Part shown: in pieces, positions 26,381 through 40,261 of the stretch | How positions within the stretch are numbered: the first letter of the stretch is position 1 | Layout: every line of letters begins with the position of its first letter | Assembly (NCBI RefSeq): GCF_052857255.1 | Contig: NW_027526501.1 | Coordinates: 806,001 to 870,000, forward strand | Length of the DNA stretch: 64,000 nucleotides | From: Amblyomma americanum | Taxonomy: Eukaryota > Arthropoda > Arachnida > Ixodida > Ixodidae | Direction of reading: 5' to 3' | The notes under the pieces: generated by a model | Told to the model about the DNA's origin: nothing | Database searches by the model: none | Seen by the model: only the letters and a program-made list of their open reading frames with translations | Program-made: the position numbers and the translations under genes

Positions 26381-29071
26381 AAGCATGTATTCGTGCTTAA
26401 TAGAACGAAACAAGCTGTTTTAGACCAAAACGAGCTAGATCTGAACACATCGGTTTTACAAGTGTCCGTGTGATACGCGTCAAAACTTTTTTTGATAACT
26501 GCGCGGAAAGCATGTATTCGTGCTTAATAGAACGAAACAAGCTGTTTTAGACCAAAACGAGCTAGATCTGAACACATCGGTTTTACAAGTGACCGTGCGA
26601 TACCCGTCAAAACTTTTTCTTTCATAACTGCGAAAAGCATGTATTCGTGCTTAATACACCGAAACAAGCTGTTTTACACCGAAAAGAGCTAAATCTGAAC
26701 ACATCGGTTATACGCGTCCCTGTGATACGCGTCAAAACTTTTTCTCTTAAAACTGCGCGCAAAGCATGTATTGTGCTTAATACAACAAAACAAGCTGTTT
26801 TAGACTAAAACGAGATAAATCTGAACACATCGGTTTTACAAGTGTCCATGTGATACGCGTCAAAACTTTTTCTCATAACTGCGCGAAAAGCATGTATTCG
26901 TGCTTAATACAACGAAACAAGCTTTTTTAGACCGAAACCAGCTAGATCTGAACACATCGGTTTTGTAAGTGTCCATGTGATACGCGTAAAAACTTTTTCT
27001 CTCATAACTGCGCGAAAAGCATGTATTCGTGCTTAAAACAACGAAACAAGCTGTTTTAGACGGAACAAGCTAAATCTGAACTCATCGGTTTTACAAGTGT
27101 CCATGTGATACGCGTCAAAACTTTTTTTCATAACTGCGCGAAAAGCATGTATTCGTGCTTAATACAATGAAACAAGCTGTTTTAGACCGAAACGAGCTAA
27201 ATCTCAACGCATCGGTTATGCAAGTGTCCATGTGATACGCGTCAAAACTTTCTCTCTCATAACTTCGCGAAAAGCACGTATTCGTGCTAAAACAACGAAA
27301 CAAGCTGTTTTAGACGAAACGAGTTAAATCTGAACACGTCGGTTTTACAAGTGTTCATGTGATACGCGTCAAAACTTTTTGTCTTATAACAGCGCGAAAA
27401 GCATGTATTCGTGTTTAATACAACGAAACAAGCTGTTTTACACCAAAACGATCTAGATATGAACACATCGGTTTTACAAGTGACCGTGTGATAGGCGTCA
27501 AAACTTTTTCTCTCATAACTGCGCGAAAAGCATGTATTCTTGCTTAATACAACGAAACAAGCTGTTTTAGACCAAAAGGATCTAGATATGAACACATCGG
27601 TTTTACAAGTGTCCCTGTGATACGCGTCAAAACTTTTTCTCTTATAACTGCGCGAAAAGCATGTATTCGTGCTTAAAACAACGACACAATCTGTTTTAGA
27701 CCGATATAAGCTAAATCTGAACATCGGTTTACAAGTGTCAGTGTCATACGCGTCAAAACGTTTTCTCATAACTGCGCGAAAAGCATTTATTCGTGCTTAA
27801 TAGAACGAAACAAGCTGTTTAGGACCGAAACGAGCTAAATCTGAACACACCGGTTTTACAAGTGTCCGTCTGATACGCGTCAAAACTTTTTCTCTCATAA
27901 CTGCGCGAAAAGCATCTATTCTTGCTTAAAACAACGAAACAAGCTGCTTTAGACCGAAGCGAGTGAAATCTGAACACATCGGTTTTACAAGTGTCCATGT
28001 GATACGCGTCAAAACTTTTTGTCTCATAACTGCGCGAAAAGCATGTATTCATGCTTAATACAACGAAACAAGCTGTTTTAGACCAAAACGATCTAAATCT
28101 GAACATCGGTTTATAAGTGTCAGTGTGATACGCGTCAAAACGTTTTCTCATAACTGCGCGAAAAGCATTTATTCGTGCTTAATACAACGAAACAAGCTGT
28201 TGTATACCGAAACGAGCTAAATATGAACACATCGGTTTTACAAGCCTCCGTGTGATACGCGTCAATACTTTTTCTCTCATAACTGCACGAAAAGCATGTA
28301 TTCGTGCTTAATACATCGAAGCAAGCTGTTTTAGACCGAAACCAGCTAAATCTGAACACATCGGTTTTACAAGTGTCCAGTGATACGCGTCAAAACTTTT
28401 TCTCATAACTGCGCGAAAAGCATGTATTCGTGCCTAATACAACGAAACAAGCTGTTTTAGACCGAAAAGAGCTAAATCTGAAAACATCGGTTTTACAAGT
28501 GTCCATGTGATACGCGTCAAAACTTTTTCTCATAACTGCGCGAAAAGCATTTATTCGTGCTTAATACAACGAAACAAGCTGTTTTACACCAAAACGAGCT
28601 CGATATGAACACATCGGTTTTACAAGTGACCGTGTGATACGCGTCAAAACTTTTTCTCTCATAACTGCGCGAAAAGCATGTATTCGTGCTTAATACAACG
28701 AAACAAGCCGTTTTAGACCAAACGGATCTAGATATGAAGACATCGGTTTTACAAGTGTCCCTGTGATACGCGTCAAAACTTTTTCTCTCATAACTGTGCG
28801 GAAAGCATGTATTCGTGCTTAATAGAACGAAACAAGCTGTTTTAGACCGAAACGAGCTAAATCTGAACACATCGGTTTTACAAGTGTCCGTGTGATACGC
28901 GTCAATATTTTTTCTCTCATAACTGCGCGAAAAGCATGTATTCGTGCCAAAAACGACGAAACAAGTTGTTTTAGACCGAAACGAGTTAAATCTGAACACA
29001 TCGGTTTTACAAGTGTCCATGTGATACGCGTCAAAACTTTTTGTCTCATAACTGCGCGAAAAGCATGTATT

Positions 29072-32000
29072 CATGCTTAATACATCGAAACAAGCTGTTT
29101 TAGACCGAAACCAGCTAAATCTGAACACATCGGTTTTACAAGTGTCCAGTGATACGCGTCAAAACTTTTTCTCATAACTGCGCGAAAAGCATGTATTCGT
29201 GCCTAATACAACGAAACAAGCTGTTTTAGACCGAAAAGAGCTAAATCTGAAAACATCGGTTTTACAAGTGTCCATGTGATACGCGTCAAAACTTTTTCTC
29301 ATAACTGCGCGAAAAGCATTTATTCGTGCTTAATACAACGAAACAAGCTGTTTTACACCAAAACGAGCTCGATATGAACACATCGGTTTTACAAGTGACC
29401 GTGTGATACGCGTCAAAACTTTTTCTCTCATAACTGCGCGGAAAGGATGTATTCGTGATTAAAACAAAGAAAAAAGCTGTTTTAGGCCAAAACGAGCTAA
29501 ATCTGAACATCGGTTAACAAGTGTCAGTGTGAACGCGTCAAAACGTTTTCTCATAACTGTGCGGAAAGCATGTATTCGTGCTTAATAGAACGAAACAAGC
29601 TGTTTTAGACCGAAACGAGCTAAATCTGAACACATCGGTTTTACAAGTGTCCGTGTGATACGCGTCAATATTTTTTCTCTCATAACTGCGCGAAAAGCAT
29701 GTATTCGTGCCAAAAACGACGAAACAAGTTGTTTTAGACCGAAACGAGTTAAATCTGAACACATCGGTTTTACAAGTGTCCATGTGATACGCGTCAAAAC
29801 TTTTTGTCTCATAACTGCGCGAAAAGCATGTATTCATGCTTAATACAACGAAACAAGCTGTTTTAGACCGAAACCAGCTAAATCTGAACACATCGGTTTT
29901 ACAAGTGTCCATGTGATACGCGTCAAAACTTTTTCTCATAACTGCGCGAAAAGCATTTATTCGTGCTTAATACAACGAAACAAGCTGTTTTACACCAAAA
30001 CGAGCTCGATATGAACACATCGGTTTTACAAGTGTCAGTGTGATACGCGTCAAAACCTTTTCTCATAACTGCGCGAAAAGCATGTATTTGTGCTTAATAC
30101 ATCGAAACAAGCTGTTTTAGACCGAAACCAGCTAAATCTGAACACATCGGTTTTACAAGTGTCCATGTGATACGCGTCAAAACTTTTTGTCTCATAACTG
30201 CGCGAAAAGCATGTATTCATGCTTAATACAACGAAACAAGCTGTTTTAGACCAAAACGACCTAAATCTGAACATCGGTTTACAAGTGTCAGTGTGATACG
30301 CGTCAAAACGTTTTCTCATAACTGCGCGAAAAGCATGTATTTGTGCTTAATACAACGAAACAAGCTGTTGTATACCGATACGAGCTAAATATGAACACAT
30401 CGATTTTACAAGTGTCCCTGTGATACGCGTCAAAACTTTTTCCCTCATAACTGCGCGGAAAGGATGTATTCGTGATTAAAACAAAGAAAAAAGCTGTTTT
30501 AGACCAAAACGAGCTAAATCTGAACATCGGTTTACAAGTGTCAGTGTGATACGCGTCAAAACGTTTTCTCATAACTGCGCGAAAAGCATGTATTTGTGCT
30601 TAATACAACGAAACAAGCTGTTGTATACCGAAACGAGCTAAATATGAACACATCGGTTTTACAAGCGTCCGTGTGATACGCGTCAATATTTTTTCTTTCA
30701 TAACTGCACGAAAAGCATGTATTCGTGCTTAATACATCGAAACAAGCTGTTTTAGACCGAAACCAGCTAAATCTGAACACATCGGTTTTACAAGTGTCCA
30801 TGTGATACGCGTCAAAACTTTTTCTCATAACTGCGCGAAAAGCATTTATTCGTGCTTAATACAACGAAACAAGCTGTTTTACACCAAAACGAGCTCGATA
30901 TGAACACATCGGTTTTACAAGTGACCGTGTGATACGCGTCAAAACTTTTTCTCTCATAACTGCGCGAAAAGCATGTATTCGTGCTTAATACAACGACACA
31001 AGCTGTTTCAGACCGAAACAAGCTAAATCTGAACATCGGTTTACAAGTGTCAGTGTGATACGCGTCAAAACGTTTTCTCATAACTGCGCCGAAAGCATGT
31101 ATTCGTGCTTAATAGAACGAAACAAGCTGTTTTAGACCGAAACGATCTAAATCTGAACACATCGGTTTTACAAGTGTCCGTGTGTTATGCGTGAATATTT
31201 TTTCTCTCATAACTGCGCGAAAAGCATGTATTCGTGCCTAAAACAACGAAACAAGCTGTTTTAGACCGAAACGAGTTAAATCTGAACACATCGGTTTTAC
31301 AAGTGTTCATGTGATACGCGTCAAACTTTTTCTCATAACTGCGCGAAAAGCATGTATTCGTGCTTAATACAACGAAACAAGCTGTTTTAGACCAAAACGA
31401 GCTAAATTTTTACACACATCGGTTTTAAAAGTGTCCATGTGACACGCGTCAAAACTTTTTCTCATAACAGCGCGAAAAGCATGTTTTCCTGCTTAATAGA
31501 ACGAAACAAGCTGTTTTAGACCGAAACGAGCGAAATCTGAACTCATCGGTTTTACAAGTGTCTATGTGATACCCGTCAAAACTTTTTCTCATAACTGCGC
31601 GAAAAGCATTTATTCGTGCTTAATAGAACGAAACAAGCTGTTTAGGACCGAAACGAGCTAAATCTGAACACACCGGTTTTACAAGTGTCCGTCTGATACG
31701 CGTCAAAACTTTTTCTCTCATAACTGCGCGAAAAGCATCTATTCTTGCTTAAAACAACGAAACAAGCTGCTTTAGACCGAAGCGAGTGAAATCTGAACAC
31801 ATCGGTTTTACAAGTGTCCATGTGATACGCGTCAAAACTTTTTGTCTCATAACTGCGCGAAAAGCATGTATTCATGCTTAATACAACGAAACAAGCTGTT
31901 TTAGACCAAAACAATCTAAATCTGAACATCGGTTTACAAGTGTCAGTGTGATACGCGTCAAAACCTTTTCTCATAACTGCGCGAAAAGCATGTATTTGTG

Positions 32001-34177
32001 CTTAATACAACGAAACAAGCTGTTGTATACCGATACGAGCTAAATATGAACACATCGGTTTTACAAGTGTCCCTGTGATACGCGTCAAAACTTTTTCTCT
32101 CATAACTGCGCGGAAAGAATGTATTCATGATTAAAACAAAGAAAAAAGCTGTTTTAGACCAAAACGAGCTAAATGTGAACATCGGTTTACAAGTGTCAGT
32201 GTGATACGCGTCAAAACGTTTTCTCATAACTGCGCGAAAAGCATGTATTTGTGCTTAATACAACGAAACAAGCTGTTGTATACCGAAACGAGCTAAATAT
32301 GAACACATCGGTTTTACAAGCGTCCGTGTGATACGCGTCAATATTTTTTCTCTCATAACTGCGCGAAAAGCATGTATTCGTGCCAAAAACGACGAAACAA
32401 GTTGTTTTAGACCGAAACGAGTTAAATCTGAACACATCGGTTTTACAAGTGTCCATGTGATACGCGTCAAAACTTTTTGTCTCATAACTGCGCGAAAAGC
32501 ATGTATTCATGCTTAATACAACGAAACAAGCTGTTTTAGACCGAAACCAGCTAAATCTGAACACATCGGTTTTACAAGTGTTCATGTGATACGCGTCAAA
32601 ACTTTTTGTCTTATAACGGCGCGAAAAGCATGTATTCGTGTTTAATACAACGAAACAAGCTGTTTTACACCAAAACGAGCTAGATATGAACACATCGGTT
32701 TTACAAGTGACCGTGTGATAGGTGTCAAAACTTTTTCTCTCTTAACTGCGCGAAAAGCATGTATTCTTGCTTAATACAACGAAACAAGCTGTTTTAGACC
32801 AAAAGGATCTAGATATGAACACATCGGTTTTACAAGTGTCCCTGTGATACGCGTCAAAACTTTTTCTCTCATAACTGCGCGGAAAGGATGTATTCGTGAT
32901 TAAAACAAAGAAAAAAGCTGTTTTAGACCAAAACGAGCTAAATCTGAACATCGGTTAACAAGTGTCAGTGTTATACGCGTCAAAACGTTTTCTCATAACT
33001 GCGCGAAAAGCATGTATTTGTGCTTAATACAACGAAACAAGCTGTTGTATACCGAAACGAGCTAAATATGAACACATCGGTTTTACAAGCGTCCGTGTGA
33101 TACGCGTCAATACTTTTTCTCTCATAACTGCACGAAAAGCATGTATTCGTGCTTAATACATCGAAACAAGCTGTTTTAGACCGAAACCAGCTAAATCTGA
33201 ACACATCGGTTTTACAAGTGTCCAGTGATACGCGTCAAAACTTTTTCTCATAACTGCGCGAAAAGCATGTATTCGTGCTTAATACAACGAAACAAGCTGT
33301 TTTAGACCGAAAAGAGCTAAATCTGAAAACATCGGTTTTACAAGTGTCCATGTGATACGCGTCAAAACTTTTTCTCATAACTGCGCGAAAAGCATTTATT
33401 CGTGCTTAATACAACGAAACAAGCTGTTTTACACCAAAACGAGCTCGATATGAACACATCGGTTTTACAAGTCACCGTGTGATACGCGTCAAAACTTTTT
33501 CTCTTAAAACTGCGCGCAAAGCATGTATCGTGCTAAATGCAACAAAACAAGCTGTTTTAACCAAAACGAGCTAAATCTGAACACATCGGTTTTACAAGTG
33601 TCCATGTGACACGCGTCAAAACTTTTTCTCATAACAGCGCGAAAAGCATGTTTTCCTGCTTAATAGAACGAAACAAGCTGTTTTAGACCGAAACGAGCGA
33701 AATCTGAACTCATCGGTTTTACAAGTGTCTATGTGATACCCGTCAAAACTTTTTCTCATAACTGCGCAAAAAGCATGTATTCGTGCTTAATACAACAAAA
33801 CAAGCTGTTTTAGACCGAAACCAGCTAGATCTGAACGCATCGGTTTTGTAAGTGTCCATGTGATACGCGTCAAAACTTTTTCTCTCATAACTGCGCGAAA
33901 ACCATGTATTCGTGCTTAAAACAACGAAACAAGCTGTTTTAGACCGAAGCGAGGTAAATCTGAACACATCGGTTTTACAAGTGTCCATGTGATACGCGTC
34001 AAAACTTTTTGTCTCATAACTGCGCGAAAAGCATGTATTCGTGCTTAATACAACGAAACAAGCTGTTTTAGACCGAAACCAGCTATATCTGAACACATCG
34101 GTTTTGCAAGTGTCCATGTGATACGCGTCAAAACTTTTTTTCATAACTGCGCGAAAAGCATGTATTCGTGCTTAATA
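29072..34177 (+). repeat. Block X, second copy with 4-monomer and 3-monomer deletions
   Basis: Derived from, or sharing an ancestor with, 20411-26402. The 506-bp deletion junction is at ~31434: GGTTTTAAAAGTGTCC from one monomer runs directly into ATGTGACACGCG from a monomer four units downstream. The 383-bp junction is at ~32579. Both deletions are whole numbers of monomers, as expected for in-register recombination. Positions 34140-34177 also belong to the next tandem copy. Confidence 0.88.
31332..34139 (+). repeat. 2808-bp tandem duplication (22 monomers), copy 1
   Basis: Sites 31642/34450, 31958/34766, 32328/35136 and 32980/35788 all differ by 2808. The unit abuts copy 2 at ~34140, in the T-tract before CATAAC. 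Private change: CTCTCTTAACTG near 32737 where other copies have CTCTCATAACTG, and GAGGTAAATC near 33951. Both copies contain the 31434-type deletion junction. Confidence 0.92.
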
Positions 34178-36946
34178 CAGCGAAACAAGCTGTTTTAGAC
34201 CAAAACGAGCTAAATTTTTACACACATCGGTTTTAAAAGTGTCCATGTGACACGCGTCAAAACTTTTTCTCATAACAGCGCGAAAAGCATGTTTTCCTGC
34301 TTAATAGAACGAAACAAGCTGTTTTAGACCGAAACGAGCGAAATCTGAACTCATCGGTTTTACAAGTGTCTATGTGATACCCGTCAAAACTTTTTCTCAT
34401 AACTGCGCGAAAAGCATTTATTCGTGCTTAATAGAACGAAACAAGCTGTTTAGGACCGAAACGAGCTAAATCTGAACACACCGGTTTTACAAGTGTCCGT
34501 CTGATACGCGTCAAAACTTTTTCTCTCATAACTGCGCGAAAAGCATCTATTCTTGCTTAAAACAACGAAACAAGCTGCTTTAGACCGAAGCGAGTGAAAT
34601 CTGAACACATCGGTTTTACAAGTGTCCATGTGATACGCGTCAAAACTTTTTGTCTCATAACTGCGCGAAAAGCATGTATTCATGCTTAATACAACGAAAC
34701 AAGCTGTTTTAGACCAAAACAATCTAAATCTGAACATCGGTTTACAAGTGTCAGTGTGATACGCGTCAAAACCTTTTCTCATAACTGCGCGAAAAGCATG
34801 TATTTGTGCTTAATACAACGAAACAAGCTGTTGTATACCGATACGAGCTAAATATGAACACATCGGTTTTACAAGTGTCCCTGTGATACGCGTCAAAACT
34901 TTTTCTCTCATAACTGCGCGGAAAGAATGTATTCATGATTAAAACAAAGAAAAAAGCTGTTTTAGACCAAAACGAGCTAAATGTGAACATCGGTTTACAA
35001 GTGTCAGTGTGATACGCGTCAAAACGTTTTCTCATAACTGCGCGAAAAGCATGTATTTGTGCTTAATACAACGAAACAAGCTGTTGTATACCGAAACGAG
35101 CTAAATATGAACACATCGGTTTTACAAGCGTCCGTGTGATACGCGTCAATATTTTTTCTCTCATAACTGCGCGAAAAGCATGTATTCGTGCCAAAAACGA
35201 CGAAACAAGTTGTTTTAGACCGAAACGAGTTAAATCTGAACACATCGGTTTTACAAGTGTCCATGTGATACGCGTCAAAACTTTTTGTCTCATAACTGCG
35301 CGAAAAGCATGTATTCATGCTTAATACAACGAAACAAGCTGTTTTAGACCGAAACCAGCTAAATCTGAACACATCGGTTTTACAAGTGTTCATGTGATAC
35401 GCGTCAAAACTTTTTGTCTTATAACGGCGCGAAAAGCATGTATTCGTGTTTAATACAACGAAACAAGCTGTTTTACACCAAAACGAGCTAGATATGAACA
35501 CATCGGTTTTACAAGTGACCGTGTGATAGGTGTCAAAACTTTTTCTCTCATAACTGCGCGAAAAGCATGTATTCTTGCTTAATACAACGAAACAAGCTGT
35601 TTTAGACCAAAAGGATCTAGATATGAACACATCGGTTTTACAAGTGTCCCTGTGATACGCGTCAAAACTTTTTCTCTCATAACTGCGCGGAAAGGATGTA
35701 TTCGTGATTAAAACAAAGAAAAAAGCTGTTTTAGACCAAAACGAGCTAAATCTGAACATCGGTTAACAAGTGTCAGTGTTATACGCGTCAAAACGTTTTC
35801 TCATAACTGCGCGAAAAGCATGTATTTGTGCTTAATACAACGAAACAAGCTGTTGTATACCGAAACGAGCTAAATATGAACACATCGGTTTTACAAGCGT
35901 CCGTGTGATACGCGTCAATACTTTTTCTCTCATAACTGCACGAAAAGCATGTATTCGTGCTTAATACATCGAAACAAGCTGTTTTAGACCGAAACCAGCT
36001 AAATCTGAACACATCGGTTTTACAAGTGTCCAGTGATACGCGTCAAAACTTTTTCTCATAACTGCGCGAAAAGCATGTATTCGTGCTTAATACAACGAAA
36101 CAAGCTGTTTTAGACCGAAAAGAGCTAAATCTGAAAACATCGGTTTTACAAGTGTCCATGTGATACGCGTCAAAACTTTTTCTCATAACTGCGCGAAAAG
36201 CATTTATTCGTGCTTAATACAACGAAACAAGCTGTTTTACACCAAAACGAGCTCGATATGAACACATCGGTTTTACAAGTCACCGTGTGATACGCGTCAA
36301 AACTTTTTCTCTTAAAACTGCGCGCAAAGCATGTATCGTGCTAAATGCAACAAAACAAGCTGTTTTAACCAAAACGAGCTAAATCTGAACACATCGGTTT
36401 TACAAGTGTCCATGTGACACGCGTCAAAACTTTTTCTCATAACAGCGCGAAAGCATGTTTTCCTGCTTAATAGAACGAAACAAGCTGTTTTAGACCGAAA
36501 CGAGCGAAATCTGAACTCATCGGTTTTACAAGTGTCTATGTGATACCCGTCAAAACTTTTTCTCATAACTGCGCAAAAAGCATGTATTCGTGCTTAATAC
36601 AACAAAACAAGCTGTTTTAGACCGAAACCAGCTAGATCTGAACGCATCGGTTTTGTAAGTGTCCATGTGATACGCGTCAAAACTTTTTCTCTCATAACTG
36701 CGCGAAAACCATGTATTCGTGCTTAAAACAACGAAACAAGCTGTTTTAGACCGAAGCGAGTTAAATCTGAACACATCGGTTTTACAAGTGTCCATGTGAT
36801 ACGCGTCAAAACTTTTTGTCTCATAACTGCGCGAAAAGCATGTATTCGTGCTTAATACAACGAAACAAGCTGTTTTAGACCGAAACCAGCTATATCTGAA
36901 CACATCGGTTTTGCAAGTGTCCATGTGATACGCGTCAAAACTTTTT
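34140..36946 (+). repeat. 2808-bp tandem duplication, copy 2 (2807 bp)
   Basis: It differs from copy 1 in length by a single base: the run of four A in CGCGAAAAGC is three A at ~36447. The longest uninterrupted minus-strand open frame of the window (35019-35759, six monomers) lies in this copy and its 6.12-kb duplicate at 41141-41881. I interpret it as an accident of monomer length, not a gene. Confidence 0.92.
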
Positions 36947-39109
36947 TTCATAACTGCGCGAAAAGCATGTATTCGTGCTTAATAGAACGAAACAAGCTGT
37001 TTTAGACCAAAACGAGCTAGATCTGAACACATCGGTTTTACAAGTGTCCGTGTGATACGCGTCAAAACTTTTTTTGATAACTGCGCGGAAAGCATGTATT
37101 CGTGCTTAATAGAACGAAACAAGCTGTTTTAGACCAAACGAGCTAGATCTGAACACATCGGTTTTACAAGTGACCGTGCGATACCCGTCAAAACTTTTTC
37201 TTTCATAACTGCGAAAAGCATGTATTCGTGCTTAATACACCGAAACAAGCTGTTTTACACCGAAAAGAGCTAAATCTGAACACATCGGTTATACGCGTCC
37301 CTGTGATACGCGTCAAAACTTTTTCTCTTAAAACTGCGCGCAAAGCATGTATTGTGCTTAATACAACAAAACAAGCTGTTTTAGACTAAAACGAGATAAA
37401 TCTGAACACATCGGTTTTACAAGTGTCCATGTGATACGCGTCAAAACTTTTTCTCATAACTGCGCGAAAAGCATGTATTCGTGCTTAATACAACGAAACA
37501 AGCTTTTTTAGACCGAAACCAGCTAGATCTGAACACATCGGTTTTGTAAGTGTCCATGTGATACGCGTAAAAACTTTTTCTCTCATAACTGCGCGAAAAG
37601 CATGTATTCGTGCTTAAAACAACGAAACAAGCTGTTTTAGACGGAAACGAGCTAAATCTGAACTCATCGGTTTTACAAGTGTCCATGTGATACGCGTCAA
37701 AACTTTTTTTCATAACTGCGCGAAAAGCATGTATTCGTGCTTAATACAATGAAACAAGCTGTTTTAGACCGAAACGAGCTAAATCTCAACGCATCGGTTA
37801 TGCAAGTGTCCATGTGATACGCGTCAAAACTTTCTCTCTCATAACTTCGCGAAAAGCATGTATTCGTGCTAAAACAACGAAACAAGCTGTTTTAGACGAA
37901 ACGAGTTAAATCTGAACACGTCGGTTTTACAAGTGTTCATGTGATACGCGTCAAAACTTTTTGTCTTATAACAGCGCGAAAAGCATGTATTCGTGTTTAA
38001 TACAACGAAACAAGCTGTTTTACACCAAAACGATCTAGATATGAACACATCGGTTTTACAAGTGACCGTGTGATAGGCGTCAAAACTTTTTCTCTCATAA
38101 CTGCGCGAAAAGCATGTATTCTTGCTTAATACAACGAAACAAGCTGTTTTAGACCAAAAGAATCTAGATATGAACACATCGGTTTTACAAGTGTCCCTGT
38201 GATACGCGTCAAAACTTTTTCTCTTATAACTGCGCGAAAAGCATGTATTCGTGCTTAAAACAACGACACAATCTGTTTTAGACCGATATAAGCTAAATCT
38301 GAACATCGGTTTACAAGTGTCAGTGTCATACGCGTCAAAACGTTTTCTCATAACTGCGCGAAAAGCATTTATTCGTGCTTAATAGAACGAAACAAGCTGT
38401 TTAGGACCGAAACGAGCTAAATCTGAACACACCGGTTTTACAAGTGTCCGTCTGATACGCGTCAAAACTTTTTCTCTCATAACTGCGCGAAAAGCATCTA
38501 TTCTTGCTTAAAACAACGAAACAAGCTGCTTTAGACCGAAGCGAGTGAAATCTGAACACATCGGTTTTACAAGTGTCCATGTGATACGCGTCAAAACTTT
38601 TTGTCTCATAACTGCGCGAAAAGCATGTATTCATGCTTAATACAACGAAACAAGCTGTTTTAGACCAAAACGATCTAAATCTGAACATCGGTTTATAAGT
38701 GTCAGTGTGATACGCGTCAAAACGTTTTCTCATAACTGCGCGAAAAGCATTTATTCGTGCTTAATACAACGAAACAAGCTGTTGTATACCGAAACGAGCT
38801 AAATATGAACACATCGGTTTTACAAGCCTCCGTGTGATACGCGTCAATACTTTTTCTCTCATAACTGCACGAAAAGCATGTATTCGTGCTTAATACATCG
38901 AAGCAAGCTGTTTTAGACCGAAACCAGCTAAATCTGAACACATCGGTTTTACAAGTGTCCAGTGATACGCGTCAAAACTTTTTCTCATAACTGCGCGAAA
39001 AGCATGTATTCGTGCCTAATACAACGAAACAAGCTGTTTTAGACCGAAAAGAGCTAAATCTGAAAACATCGGTTTTACAAGTGTCCATGTGATACGCGTC
39101 AAAACTTTT
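34140..39109 (+). repeat. 6.12-kb duplication, copy 1 (39 monomers shared)
   Basis: Offset to the second copy is 6122 up to ~36447, 6123 to ~37137 and 6124 beyond. Each step is a 1-bp loss in this copy (CGCGAAAGC near 36447; ACCAAACG near 37137). Other differences I noticed are few: ACAGCG near 34176 against ACAACG, and CTTTTTGTC near 35281 against CGTTTTGTC at ~41403. With so few differences over ~5 kb this is one of the youngest duplications visible, unless it is an assembly artefact. Confidence 0.9.
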
Positions 39110-39110
39110 T
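35390..39110 (+). repeat. 3.7-kb block Z, copy 2
   Basis: Second occurrence of the 24807-28528 monomer order. At ~39110 it joins a monomer with CTCTCATAACTGTGCGG, which in the copies at 28.8 and 45.5 kb lies two monomers (256 bp) further on. A 2-monomer deletion therefore marks its right edge. Confidence 0.88.
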
Positions 39111-40261
39111 CTCTCATAACTGTGCGGAAAGCATGTATTCGTGCTTAATAGAACGAAACAAGCTGTTTTAGACCGAAACGAGCTAAATCTGAATACATCG
39201 GTTTTACAAGTGTCCGTGTGATACGCGTCAATATTTTTTCTCTCATAACTGCGCGAAAAGCATGTATTCGTGCCAAAAACGACGAAACAAGTTGTTTTAG
39301 ACCGAAACGAGTTAAATCTGAACACATCGGTTTTACAAGTGTCCATGTGATACGCGTCAAAACTTTTTGTCTCATAACTGCGCGAAAAGCATGTATTCAT
39401 GCTTAATACAACGAAACAAGCTGTTTTAGACCGAAACCAGCTAAATCTGAACACATCGGTTTTACAAGTGTCCATGTGATACGCGTCAAAACTTTTTCTC
39501 ATAACTGCGCGAAAAGCATTTATTCGTGCTTAATACAACGAAACAAGCTGTTTTACACCAAAACGAGCTCGATATGAACACATCGGTTTTACAAGTGACC
39601 GTGTGATACGCGTCAAAACTTTTTCTTTCATAACTGCACGAAAAGCATGTATTCGTGCTTAATACATCGAAACAAGCTGTTTTAGACCGAAACCAGCTAA
39701 ATCTGAACACATCGGTTTTACAAGTGTCCATGTGATACGCGTCAAAACTTTTTCTCATAACTGCGCGAAAAGCATTTATTCGTGCTTAATACAACGAAAC
39801 AAGCTGTTTTACACCAAAACGAGCTCGATATGAACACATCGGTTTTACAAGTGACCGTGTGATACGCGTCAAAACTTTTTCTCTCATAACTGCGCGAAAA
39901 GCATGTATTCGTGCTTAATACAACGACACAAGCTGTTTCAGACCGAAACAAGCTAAATCTGAACATCGGTTTACAAGTGTCAGTGTGATACGCGTCAAAA
40001 CGTTTTCTCATAACTGCGCCGAAAGCATGTATTCGTGCTTAATAGAACGAAACAAGCTGTTTTAGACCGAAACGATCTAAATCTGAACACATCGGTTTTA
40101 CAAGTGTCCGTGTGTTATGCGTGAATATTTTTTCTCTCATAACTGCGCGAAAAGCATGTATTCGTGCCTAAAACAACGAAACAAGCTGTTTTAGACCGAA
40201 ACGAGTTAAATCTGAACACATCGGTTTTACAAGTGTTCATGTGATACGCGTCAAACTTTTT
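39111..40261 (+). repeat. Linker between the 6.12-kb copies
   Basis: About nine monomers. The first ~520 bp match 45491-46010 (offset 6380). From ~39630 the sequence instead matches 30700 onward (offset 8930), marked by the rare CTTTCATAACTGCACG form seen near 30693 and 39625. The linker is thus a join of two separately traceable pieces. No gene is present. Confidence 0.85.

Larger units (their letters stand above)
20411..26402 (+). repeat. ~6-kb segmental block X, parent-like copy
   Basis: It corresponds to 29072-34177. The offset is 8661 up to ~22773, 8155 from ~23279 to ~24424, and 7772 then 7775 from ~24807 to 26402. The offset steps mean the other copy lacks 506 bp (4 monomers) and 383 bp (3 monomers). 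This copy has a private 3-bp loss near 25163 (ACGAAAATC instead of ACGAGCTAAATC). The arithmetic closes: 5992 bp here against 5106 bp there. Confidence 0.88.
24807..28528 (+). repeat. 3.7-kb block Z, copy 1
   Basis: The same order of ~29 monomers occurs at 35390-39110 (offset 10581-10583) and at 41512-45233. Relative to 41.5 kb the match continues to ~29083/45789 (offset 16706). The 35-kb copy diverges at ~28528/39110, where CTCATAACTGCGCG becomes CTCTCATAACTGTGCGG. This copy has a private 1-bp loss near 27063 (GACGGAACAAGC). Confidence 0.88.

Noticed and set aside
35019..35759. 246-residue open frame on the minus strand, repeated at 41141-41881
   Set aside because: It is six satellite monomers read in one frame. 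The start and stop are fixed by 2-bp-short monomers, several other frames are open too, and no non-repetitive coding sequence is present.
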